Assembly: GCF_012985205.1 (NCBI RefSeq)
Contig: NZ_JABEKS010000001.1
Coordinates: 744,001-808,000, forward strand
Source of the DNA: Planctomonas sp. JC2975
GTDB taxonomy: Bacteria > Actinomycetota > Actinomycetes > Actinomycetales > Microbacteriaceae
Reading direction: 5' to 3'
Length of the DNA stretch: 64,000 nucleotides
Positions within the stretch are counted from its first letter, which is position 1; each line of letters starts with the position of its first letter. The notes beneath the pieces were generated by a model. The model made no database searches, was not told the origin of the DNA, and saw only the letters and a program-made list of their open reading frames with translations. Below are positions 23,860-31,350 of this stretch, one piece after another. A program made the position numbers and the translations under genes.

Positions 23860-24570
23860 TCAGTCGGCCGATTCGTCCGAATGTGCCGAGGCTGCGGCCT
23901 CGTCGGGCTCAGCGGATGTCGCCGACACGTCCAGCGGCTCGCTTGCGGAATCGTCGGTGACGTCGTCGTCGTCATCCGTCTCGGGGATCTCCTCGAAAAG
24001 CCCGGTCGGCGGGGTGACGGTGACGGTGCCGGCCTTCACGTCGACCTCGGGCACGATGGCCGAGACGAACGGCACGAGAACCTCACCCGATCCCGTCTTC
24101 ACGGCCAGCAGATCCTGCGCGGGAAGGTGGTCGACGCGGGCGATGGTGCCGACCTCGACGCCGTCGCGCAGCACGCGCAGGCCGACGAGCTGGTGGTCGT
24201 ACCAGGCATCCTCTTCGACGGAGTCGTCCTGATCCACCCAAAGGATGGCCTTGACCAGCGTCTCCGCCTCAGTGCGGTCGCCGACGCCCTCGAAGAAGCC
24301 GACCGCGTGCCCGTTGTACCAGCGCAGCTCCGCCAGAGTGAGGGTCTTGCCGTGCCACTTCGATCCCGAAGGGACCTGGAGCGAGAACTCGGCACCTGGC
24401 ACGAATCGGTGCTCAGGATCGTCCGTGAAGAGTTCGAGCTTGATGGCGCCCTTGAGACCGTGCGCCTTGGTCAGTCTGCCGACGCGAAGCTGCTGCTTCG
24501 GCTGATTCGGCTCCGATCGCGTCCCGCTCACCGCGTCAGTCGATGAGATCGACGCGGACGCGCTTGCCAT
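23860..24570 (-). CDS. rimM: 16S rRNA processing protein RimM
   Basis: RimM binds ribosomal protein S19 and assists maturation of the 30S head. The sequence has the N-terminal LRVGRLTKAHGLKGAIKLEL (about residues 28-47), GFFEGVGDRTEAETLVKA, and the PRC-barrel DLLAVKTGSGEVLVPFVSAI. The C-terminal tail of about 45 residues is very acidic (TDDDDDVTDD) and longer than usual. The ATG at 24570 would overlap the KH gene by 35 bases; a GTG at 24531, four bases after the KH stop, is an attractive alternative start. It is the last ribosome-related gene here before the nitrate block interrupts the usual rimM-trmD junction. Confidence 0.94.
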   Translation of the reverse strand: MASASASISSTDAVSGTRSEPNQPKQQLRVGRLTKAHGLKGAIKLELFTDDPEHRFVPGAEFSLQVPSGSKWHGKTLTLAELRWYNGHAVGFFEGVGDRTEAETLVKAILWVDQDDSVEEDAWYDHQLVGLRVLRDGVEVGTIARVDHLPAQDLLAVKTGSGEVLVPFVSAIVPEVDVKAGTVTVTPPTGLFEEIPETDDDDDVTDDSASEPLDVSATSAEPDEAAASAHSDESAD

Positions 24571-24763
24571 CGGCCAGCGCGCTGACGACGGTGCGCAGGG
24601 CCTTCGCCGTGCGGCCGGATCGTCCGATGACCCGGCCGAGGTCCTCGGGGTTCACACGAACCTCGAGGACCTCGCCGCGCGGAGATTCCTTCGCCACGAC
24701 GTGGACATCGTCGGGATGATCGACGATGCCCTCGACCAGATGTTGCAGAGCAGGTGCGAGCAA
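24536..24763 (-). CDS. KH-domain RNA-binding protein (UPF0109/KhpA type)
   Basis: This 75-residue protein is a single KH domain with the RNA-gripping GxxG loop in LGRVIGRSGRTAKALRTVV and the typical ending KRVRVDLID. KhpA-type proteins bind many RNAs, often as a dimer with KhpB, and influence cell size and translation in Gram-positive bacteria. Its position between rpsP and rimM is the conserved one (compare M. tuberculosis Rv2908c). It starts with an ATG five bases after the rpsP stop. Confidence 0.93.
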   Translation of the reverse strand: MLAPALQHLVEGIVDHPDDVHVVAKESPRGEVLEVRVNPEDLGRVIGRSGRTAKALRTVVSALADGKRVRVDLID

Positions 24764-24768
24764 GGTGA

Positions 24769-25182
24769 TTACGCCTCGGTCGTCTCGTCGGCGGACGCGT
24801 CAGCCTCCGGCTCGGCCTTGGGGGCCGGCTTCTCGGACTTCGGCTTGAGCACCGGCTTCTTCTTCTCGTCGGCGACGAACGCGACCTTGGCCTCGGGCGC
24901 CTTCACGGTGCTGACGGCGTTCTTGTCGCCCTTGAAGGTTCCCCAGTCGCCCGTGAGCTTGAGGATGGCGAGCACCTGCTCGGTCGGCTGGGCGCCGACG
25001 CCGAGCCAGTACTGCGCGCGGTCCGAGTCGACCTCGATGAACGAGGGGTTCTCGGTGGGGTGGTACTTGCCGATCTCTTCGATGACACGACCGTCGCGCT
25101 TGGTGCGCGAGTCGGCGACGACGATGCGGTAGTAGGGGGCGCGGATCTTTCCGAGCCGCTTGAGGCGGATCTTGACAGCCAC
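24769..25182 (-). CDS. rpsP: 30S ribosomal protein S16
   Basis: The 137-residue protein begins [20 protein letters not shown] and contains the S16 core through about residue 85. The start is a GTG at 25182 with GGAGA four bases upstream; an upstream extension in the same frame is unconserved. Like other actinobacterial S16 it carries a long charged tail (about 50 residues of K, E, A, P, with [19 protein letters not shown]), roughly half as long again as E. coli S16. It is the first gene of the rpsP-KH-rimM-phosphotransferase run; I could not pick a convincing promoter in the 294-base upstream region it shares with ybdK. Confidence 0.96.
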   Translation of the reverse strand: MAVKIRLKRLGKIRAPYYRIVVADSRTKRDGRVIEEIGKYHPTENPSFIEVDSDRAQYWLGVGAQPTEQVLAILKLTGDWGTFKGDKNAVSTVKAPEAKVAFVADEKKKPVLKPKSEKPAPKAEPEADASADETTEA

Positions 25183-25476
25183 AATTCTCCAGGTGAGTTT
25201 GAAATGTTTCGCGCGAACTGACTGCCGAGGGCGTGGGGCACACGCGGCAGGAGGTCTGATGGAGAGCCGCAGCACGGTCTGATAGAGGGTCGTCCCGTGC
25301 GGACTCGACCCACCATTCTTGCAGATTCGGCCCTCGAACGATAATCCGTCCGCGCGGGGAGCCTGTCTCCTACCGTGATTCGCTTCGGCACCGCAAGCGA
25401 TGGCGTCGAGCGCCGATCACGGTCATGATGGGCGCAGGCGCGGCCGCATCGCGGTCGAAGACGGTGAGGGGGACCG

Positions 25477-26610
25477 ATGCGCATCGATTTCGCAGCATCT
25501 GATCGCTCGACGATCGGCATCGAGTGGGAGCTGGCGCTGGTGGATCGGGACACCGGCGACCTCGTTCAGATCGCCGACCAGGTGCTGCCGCTGCTCGGTC
25601 CTGGCGACGGCAGCGAGCATCCGCAGATCACACACGAACTGCTCCTGAACACCATCGAGCTCGTCAGCGGCGTGCACAGGAGCGTCCCGGATGCCGTGGC
25701 CGACCTCGAGGAGCTCCTCGCCCGGGTGCGCGCCGCGACCGACCCGCTCGGAGTCGAGCTGATGTGTGCCGGCACCCATCCCTTCGCCCAGTGGTTCGAT
25801 CAGAAGGCGACGCCGTCGGAGCGCTACGAGCACCTGCTAGAACGCACGCAGTGGTGGGGCCGCCAGATGCTCATCTGGGGCGTTCACGTGCATGTGGGCA
25901 TCGAGGACCGCGACAAGGCGCTGCCCATCTTGAACGGACTGCTCACGTTCTCTCCGCACCTGCAGGCGCTCAGCGCGTCGAGCCCGTTCTGGGCAGGTGT
26001 CGCGACGGGATACGCCTCCAACCGCGCCCTCATGTTCCAGCAGCTGCCCACCGCCGGTCTCCCGTGGCGGCTCGAGCGGTGGGCGGACTACGAGGACTAC
26101 GTGCAGGACCTGATCACCACCGACGTGATCCGGGACTACAGCGAGGTGCGCTGGGACATCCGTCCGTCTCCCCGCTGGGGCACCGTCGAGATGCGCGCGT
26201 GCGACGGCGTGTCGACGGCCACCGAGCTCGGCGCGCTGGCGGCGCTCATCCACTGCCTGGTCGAGCGGATGTCCAGCCAGCTCGACCGTGGAGAGCAGCC
26301 CCTTGCCCTCCAGCCGTGGTTCGTGCGCGAGAACAAGTGGCGCGCGGCGAGGTACGGCATCGACGCGGACATCATCCTCGATCCCGGCGGCGCTCAGGGA
26401 GCCGTGGCTGACGGCCTGCACGAACTCGTCACGGAGCTCGCTCCGACGGCCGAGCGCCTCGGCTGCTCGGCCGAACTCGACGACGTGCGAACCATCCTCG
26501 GCAAGGGGGTCAGCTACCAGCGGCAGCTCGCCGTCGCGGAAGCGAACGGCGGCAGCCTTCCCGCAGTCGTCTCCTCCCTCACGAAGGAGCTGCGGAGCGG
26601 GCTCGGCTGA
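25477..26610 (+). CDS. ybdK: Carboxylate-amine ligase, YbdK (GCS2) family
   Basis: The 377-residue protein belongs to the GCS2/YbdK branch of glutamate-cysteine ligases: STIGIEWELALVDRDTGDL at the N-terminus, LMCAGTHPFAQWFDQ, IWGVHVHVGIEDRDKALP, and SPRWGTVEMRACDG. E. coli YbdK has weak glutamate-cysteine ligase activity in vitro, but the physiological product is unknown; many actinobacteria use mycothiol, not glutathione. The ATG at 25477 has GAGGGGGA upstream. It is transcribed divergently from rpsP and convergently with ffh. Confidence 0.9.
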   Translation: MRIDFAASDRSTIGIEWELALVDRDTGDLVQIADQVLPLLGPGDGSEHPQITHELLLNTIELVSGVHRSVPDAVADLEELLARVRAATDPLGVELMCAGTHPFAQWFDQKATPSERYEHLLERTQWWGRQMLIWGVHVHVGIEDRDKALPILNGLLTFSPHLQALSASSPFWAGVATGYASNRALMFQQLPTAGLPWRLERWADYEDYVQDLITTDVIRDYSEVRWDIRPSPRWGTVEMRACDGVSTATELGALAALIHCLVERMSSQLDRGEQPLALQPWFVRENKWRAARYGIDADIILDPGGAQGAVADGLHELVTELAPTAERLGCSAELDDVRTILGKGVSYQRQLAVAEANGGSLPAVVSSLTKELRSGLG

Positions 26611-26620
26611 TCGCTCGGAG

Positions 26621-26700
26621 GTGCTTCGACGGATACTCAGCGAGGAAGCGCGTCGAAGGGCGCTTCGCTCGCTCAGCGAACCAGCGGGAGGCCGCGAGCG
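26621..26700. repeat. Repeated TTCG...CTCAGCGA element between ybdK and ffh
   Basis: Two related direct units occur: 26621-26645 (GTGCTTCGACGGATACTCAG...) and 26660-26682 (GCGCTTCGCTCGCTCAGCGA...). In addition AAGCGC (26646-26651) can pair with GCGCTT (26660-26665). Motifs of the type TTCGAC-n-CTCAGCGA are widespread dispersed intergenic repeats in actinobacteria. The position between two convergent genes suits a terminator or repeat remnant. Confidence 0.4.
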
Positions 26701-26707
26701 AGCGTGA

Positions 26708-28270
26708 TCAGCGGCGGCCGAAGAGCTTCTGCACCGCGGCGAGGTCTTCGCCGCTCGGTGCCTTCTGGCCACCGAGCCCGAAGCCCGATCCGCCGGAGGT
26801 CTCCGCACCTGTCGACGGCTTGACACCGGATGCCAGCGCCGCGTTCTCCGCCGCGCGCTTGGCCGGGTTGCCCGACCGCGACGACTTGCCCTTCTTCTGC
26901 TGGAGCTTGCGTCCGCCGTAGCCCGCACCGGGGATCGGTCCCATGCCCGGCACGTTCGGAACGCCGCCCTTGGCGACGGTCTTCATCACCTTCGAGGCCT
27001 GATCGAAGCGTTGCACGAGCTGGTTGACATCCGTGACGGTCATGCCGGAGCCCCTCGCGATGCGGAGCCGACGGGACCCGTTCAACAGCTTCGGATTGTG
27101 TCGCTCCGATGGCGTCATCGACTGGATGATCGCCTCGGTGCGCACGATCTCCTTCTCGTCGAACTGGTCGAGCTGCTGACGCATCTGGCCAGCGCCGGGC
27201 AGCATGCCGATCATCTTCTTGATCGAGCCCATGTTGCGCAGCTGCTGCATCTGCTTCAGGAAGTCGTCGAGCGTGAAGCTGTCGGTCGCGAACTTCTCGG
27301 CGACCTTGCGGGCTTCCTCCTCGTCGAAGGCCTCCTGCGCCTGCTCGATCAGGGTGAGAACGTCACCCAGGTCGAGGATGCGGCTCGCCATACGATCCGG
27401 GTAGAACGGCTCGAAGTCGTCGAGACCCTCACCCGTCGACGCGTACATGATCGGCCTGCCGGTCACGGAGGCGATCGACAGGGCGGCACCGCCTCGCGCG
27501 TCGCCGTCGAGCTTCGAGAGCACGACGCCCGTGAAGTCGACACCCTCCTGGAAGGCGCGCGCCGTGTTGACCGCGTCCTGACCGATCATCGCGTCGATGA
27601 CGAACAGCACCTCGTCGGGGTTCGTCGCCTTGCGGATGTCCGACGCCTGCTTCATGAGCTCGGCATCGATGCCGAGCCGGCCGGCGGTGTCGATGATGAC
27701 GACGTCGTACTGCTGACGCTCGGCCTGCTTGACGGCATCCTTCGCCACTCGCACGGGATCGCCGACGCCGTTGCCGGCCTCGGGCGCGAACACCGGGACT
27801 CCGGCCTGCTCTCCGACGATCTGGAGCTGGTTCACCGCGTTGGGACGCTGCAGGTCCGCCGCCACCAGCATGGGCGTGTGGCCGTCCTTCTTCAGCCACT
27901 TGGCGAGCTTTCCGGCCAGCGTCGTCTTGCCTGCGCCCTGGAGGCCGGCGAGCATGATGACCGTCGGCGGGTTCTTCGCGAACTCGAGCCGACGCTGCTC
28001 GCCGCCGAGGATGGCTATCAGCTCCTCGTTGACGATCTGCACAACCTGCTGCGCCGGATTCAGCGCCTGGTTGACCTCATCGCTGAGGGCGCGCTCGCGC
28101 ACCGTCGCGGTGAACTGCTTGACGACGTCGAGCGAGACGTCCGCTTCGAGCAGCGCGCGACGGATCTCGCGGACGGTGCCGTCGACATCCGAAGCGGAGA
28201 GCTTGCCCTTGGTGCGGAGGTTCCTGAAGGTCTCTGTGAGACGGTCGGAGAGAGTGCCGAAGGTAGCCAT
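26708..28270 (-). CDS. ffh: Signal recognition particle protein Ffh
   Basis: Ffh (SRP54) binds signal sequences and 4.5S RNA and delivers ribosomes to FtsY. The 520-residue protein has the N domain (1-90), the GTPase G domain with GLQGAGKTTLAGKLA (109-123), VIIDTAGRLG and SKLDGDARGGAAL, and the methionine-rich M domain with SIKKMIGMLPGAGQMRQQ and the RNA-binding RIARGSGMTVTDVN. The C-terminal 80 residues are a low-complexity GK/S-rich tail ending AVQKLFGRR. The ATG at 28270 has no Shine-Dalgarno and is nine bases after a TACGAT hexamer, so a very short leader is possible. Confidence 0.97.
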   Translation of the reverse strand: MATFGTLSDRLTETFRNLRTKGKLSASDVDGTVREIRRALLEADVSLDVVKQFTATVRERALSDEVNQALNPAQQVVQIVNEELIAILGGEQRRLEFAKNPPTVIMLAGLQGAGKTTLAGKLAKWLKKDGHTPMLVAADLQRPNAVNQLQIVGEQAGVPVFAPEAGNGVGDPVRVAKDAVKQAERQQYDVVIIDTAGRLGIDAELMKQASDIRKATNPDEVLFVIDAMIGQDAVNTARAFQEGVDFTGVVLSKLDGDARGGAALSIASVTGRPIMYASTGEGLDDFEPFYPDRMASRILDLGDVLTLIEQAQEAFDEEEARKVAEKFATDSFTLDDFLKQMQQLRNMGSIKKMIGMLPGAGQMRQQLDQFDEKEIVRTEAIIQSMTPSERHNPKLLNGSRRLRIARGSGMTVTDVNQLVQRFDQASKVMKTVAKGGVPNVPGMGPIPGAGYGGRKLQQKKGKSSRSGNPAKRAAENAALASGVKPSTGAETSGGSGFGLGGQKAPSGEDLAAVQKLFGRR

Positions 28271-28305
28271 GGTGGGTCAATCGTAATGCGCGCTGGAGCT
28301 TGAAA

Positions 28306-28329
28306 GCGGAGGCCACCCCTGGCCTCCGC
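28306..28329. terminator. Perfect 10-bp hairpin between DUF2004 gene and ffh
   Basis: GCGGAGGCCA (28306-28315), CCCC loop, and TGGCCTCCGC (28320-28329) form a perfect 10-bp stem with a 4-base loop. On the minus strand it is followed by a short TTTC. It lies 51 bases after the DUF2004 stop, so it most likely ends the ftsY-DUF2004 transcript upstream of ffh. Confidence 0.65.
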
Positions 28330-28380
28330 CGCGACGCCAGCGCCGTTGGCCGTCTCGGCCGTCGGTTTGCCAGCGGATTC

Positions 28381-28884
28381 TCAGGTCTGCCCGTCGTCGA
28401 CCGCGACCACGTCGCCGCGGTCGTCGAAGCTCACCTGGAGCACGGCATCCGTCTCGTCCGGATCGATCGAATAGGTGAAGACGGCGAACGCGTCGTCGTC
28501 TTCCGTGTGGTCGGGATGCAGCGCCACCTGCAGCAGCTGCAGTGAGCGCAGCACGTCCATCGCGATGTCGCCCGAGTTGTGCACGAGCAGATCGAGCAGC
28601 GACTCCCCCATGTCGTCGACCCGCTGGTCGATGTACTGCGTCGTGACAGACTCGCGCTGGCTCAGCTCGGCGATGAGCGCGTCGCGAGCACGGGAGTCGA
28701 GACCCTCGAGCGAGCGGATGACGGCTGCAGCGGCATCCAGTCCGCTCTCGGCGACCGCAGCCGCGTCATCCGCGGTGAGGGTGACCTCGACGGCCTGCTC
28801 CCCCACGTCGACGGTCTCCGACCAGTACAGCCCGCCGGACGAGTCCTCGTCGACGACGCCGAAGAAATCGTGTTCGATGGCCAC
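28381..28884 (-). CDS. DUF2004-like acidic protein
   Basis: The 167-residue, strongly acidic protein starts VAIEHDFFGVVDEDSSGGLY and contains VTTQYIDQRVDDMGESLLDLL and ALHPDHTEDDDAFAVFTYSID. Residue pattern and context resemble the DUF2004 family; no catalytic motif, membrane segment or known function is visible. The start is a GTG at 28884 with GGGGAG eight bases upstream; longer open frames upstream are antisense-like shadows of ftsY. It follows ftsY by 38 bases on the same strand and is closed by a strong hairpin, so the two genes probably form a small operon. Confidence 0.75.
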   Translation of the reverse strand: MAIEHDFFGVVDEDSSGGLYWSETVDVGEQAVEVTLTADDAAAVAESGLDAAAAVIRSLEGLDSRARDALIAELSQRESVTTQYIDQRVDDMGESLLDLLVHNSGDIAMDVLRSLQLLQVALHPDHTEDDDAFAVFTYSIDPDETDAVLQVSFDDRGDVVAVDDGQT

Positions 28885-28922
28885 CGTTGCTCCCCTGTCG
28901 ATGTGTGGTCGGTCGATCCGGT

Positions 28923-29795
28923 TCAGCCGACCAGCTGCTGGGCGAAGACGTGCGGCGTGAATCCGGTGAGATCGCCGATGCCCTCGCCCTGGCCGACGAG
29001 CTTGATCGGCAGGCCCGTGCGCTCCTGTACTGAGAGCACGAATCCGCCCTTGGCGGAGCCGTCGAGCTTGGTCAGCACGAGACCGGTGACTCCTGCGTGC
29101 TCGATGAAGGCCTGCGCCTGCGCGAGACCGTTCTGTCCCGTCGTCGCGTCGAGCACGAGGAGCACCTCGGCGATCGGCGCCTGCTTCTCGACCACGCGCT
29201 TGATCTTCGACAGCTCGTCCATCAGGCCGCCCTTGGTGTGCAGGCGGCCGGCGGTGTCGATGATCACGATCTCCGTTCCGGTGTTCTTGGCGTACTCGAT
29301 GGTCTGGAATGCGACGGATGCCGGATCCTGCCGCTCCTGCTGCGGCCGCACGATCTGCGCACCCGCTCGCTCGGCCCAGGTGGCCAGCTGCTCGACCGCC
29401 GCTGCGCGGAACGTGTCGGCCGCACCGACGACGACGGATCGCTCGTAGCCGCGCAGGAACCGTGCGAACTTGCCGATCGTGGTCGTCTTGCCCACGCCGT
29501 TGACGCCGACGACCAGCACCACCGCCGGACGCTCGGAGAGATGCAGGGTGGGGTCGAAGCGGGCGAGGCGCTCTTCGATGGTCTCGCGGAGCATCCGCTG
29601 GAAGTCCTTCGGATCGGTGGTCGCGTAGCGGTCCACCTTCTCGTGCATCTCCTCGACGATGGCATCGGTGACGTCGGGGCCGAAGTCGGCAGTGATCAGT
29701 GCCGTCTCGAGGTCGTCCCACGTGCTCTCGTCGATGGTGGGTTTGACGAACATGCCGCGCAATGCGCCGGCGAGCGACCAGGAGCGTTCAGCCAT
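28923..29795 (-). CDS. ftsY: Signal recognition particle receptor FtsY
   Basis: The 290-residue protein is the SRP receptor GTPase. It has the NG core: N domain to about residue 90, P-loop VVGVNGVGKTTTIGKFA (95-111), IIDTAGRLHTKGGLMDEL, LTKLDGSAKGGFVLSV and LPIKLVGQGEGIGDL. The long acidic A domain of E. coli FtsY is absent; only about 20 residues (MAERSWSLAGALRGMFV) precede the N domain. The ATG at 29795 has no Shine-Dalgarno but a TATCGT hexamer six bases upstream, which predicts a leaderless mRNA. Confidence 0.97.
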   Translation of the reverse strand: MAERSWSLAGALRGMFVKPTIDESTWDDLETALITADFGPDVTDAIVEEMHEKVDRYATTDPKDFQRMLRETIEERLARFDPTLHLSERPAVVLVVGVNGVGKTTTIGKFARFLRGYERSVVVGAADTFRAAAVEQLATWAERAGAQIVRPQQERQDPASVAFQTIEYAKNTGTEIVIIDTAGRLHTKGGLMDELSKIKRVVEKQAPIAEVLLVLDATTGQNGLAQAQAFIEHAGVTGLVLTKLDGSAKGGFVLSVQERTGLPIKLVGQGEGIGDLTGFTPHVFAQQLVG

Positions 29796-29948
29796 GTCTC
29801 AACGATAGGGGCGATTGAGGCTCGGGGTGCGAGCTCGCTCGCGCCGCGGACCTGATCGGCCCCCTGACCCGCGCAGCCGCGACACGGGGATCAATCGGTG
29901 TGGACCCGCACCCGGGACGATGTCGGGGGTGCCGAATAGGTTCGCACC

Positions 29949-31310
29949 ATGCAGACACCCTCCGCGCTCCATGACGTCCGCGCTCGTCTGGCCGGCGAGC
30001 TCCTTCTTCCCGACGACGACGGATACGACACGGAACGCCTCGCCTGGAACCTCGGGGTCGACCAGCGTCCGACAGCGGTGGCCGTGCCGGCGGATGTCGC
30101 CGACGTGCAGGCCGTCGTCCGTGCGGCAGCGGCGGCGGGGCTCGGCGTGCTCACCCAGCCCAACGGGCACTCCGCCGGGCTCGACCTCGACGACATCGTG
30201 CTGATCAGGCCTCGCGCGTTCGACGAGATCTCGGTCGACGTCCCTGCACGCACGGCCCGAGTCGGAGCCGGAGTGAATTGGGGTCCCGTCCTCACCCGTC
30301 TCGACGCGACGGGTCTCATCGCCCTCGCGGGCAGCAACCCCGAGGTGAACGTCGTGGCGTATTCCCTCGGCGGAGGACACTCGCTCTTCGGGCGCACATA
30401 CGGCCTCCAGTCGCCTGCTGTCACGGCCGTCGAGCTCGTGGATGCGTCCGGCGAGTTCGTGCGCGTCACCGAGACGAGCGATCCCGAGCTGATGTGGGCG
30501 CTGCGCGGCGCCGGATCCCTGTTCGGCGTGGTCACGGCCATCGAGTTCTCGCTGTTCGACGGCGACGAGCTGTACGGCGGCAAGCTCACGTTCGCGCCCG
30601 CTGACGCCGCCCGACTCCTCGCGACGACGTTCGAGGTCGCGCAGTCCGAACCGACACTCGGTCTCTCGTTCGGCATCATCGCGTTCCCCGACGCACCCGT
30701 CGTGCCCGAGCCGATCCGCGGCAAGACGCTCGCGTCCGTCGACGTGCTGCACATCGGCGGCGCGGACTCCGGCGCGCCCCTCCTCGACCCGTTGCGCGCC
30801 ATCGGCACGCCGATCGCCGACACGACGCAGGTGTTCGGCATCGCCTCCGTCGCCGCCATCGCGGCGGAGCCGACCGAGCCGATGGCGTACTTGGATTGGA
30901 GTGCGACGTCCAGCGGATACGACACCGGGTCGGCGGAGGGCCTCCTCGCGGCCTTCGGCGAGGCGAGCGCACGAGGCGTCACCCGCCTCGAGGTGCGGCC
31001 GTTCGGCGGCTCTCTGCTGCGCGGCGATCGCACTCGCGCGGTCGCCGCGCGCGTGGATGCTCCGTCCTACCTGGGCTCCAGCGTGATCGCTCCGAACGCC
31101 GCGGCACTCGAGGGAGCTGACGCCGCGTTCGATCCCCTGCGTGCGGCCGTGGCCACCACGCCGGCAACCGGCAATGTGCCGACGCTTCTCGATCACCACT
31201 CGACACTGGCCGACTCGTTCGACGCGGATGCCATCGCACGACTCAGCGCACTGAAGGACGCCAGGGATCCGAACGGCGTGATCCGATCCGGACGGCGCCT
31301 TCCGGCGTAG
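29949..31310 (+). CDS. FAD-linked oxidase (PCMH-type, BBE family)
   Basis: The 453-residue protein is a vanillyl-alcohol-oxidase-type flavoenzyme. The FAD-binding PCMH domain spans about 35-215, with TQPNGHSAGLDLDDIVLI (His in the position often bonded to FAD) and YSLGGGHSLFGRTYGLQ. GSLFGVVTAIEFSLF closes the domain, and the C-terminal DARDPNGVIRSGRRLP resembles the berberine-bridge ending, though the classic tyrosine/asparagine version is altered. The substrate is unknown; relatives oxidise sugars, alcohols or alkaloids. The ATG at 29949 is six bases after TAGGTT, suggesting a leaderless transcript. It stands alone between divergent ftsY and convergent smc. Confidence 0.85.
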   Translation: MQTPSALHDVRARLAGELLLPDDDGYDTERLAWNLGVDQRPTAVAVPADVADVQAVVRAAAAAGLGVLTQPNGHSAGLDLDDIVLIRPRAFDEISVDVPARTARVGAGVNWGPVLTRLDATGLIALAGSNPEVNVVAYSLGGGHSLFGRTYGLQSPAVTAVELVDASGEFVRVTETSDPELMWALRGAGSLFGVVTAIEFSLFDGDELYGGKLTFAPADAARLLATTFEVAQSEPTLGLSFGIIAFPDAPVVPEPIRGKTLASVDVLHIGGADSGAPLLDPLRAIGTPIADTTQVFGIASVAAIAAEPTEPMAYLDWSATSSGYDTGSAEGLLAAFGEASARGVTRLEVRPFGGSLLRGDRTRAVAARVDAPSYLGSSVIAPNAAALEGADAAFDPLRAAVATTPATGNVPTLLDHHSTLADSFDADAIARLSALKDARDPNGVIRSGRRLPA

Positions 31311-31350
31311 CTTCGCGGTCCGCCTGCCTCTCGTGCCGCACGGGCCGGGG

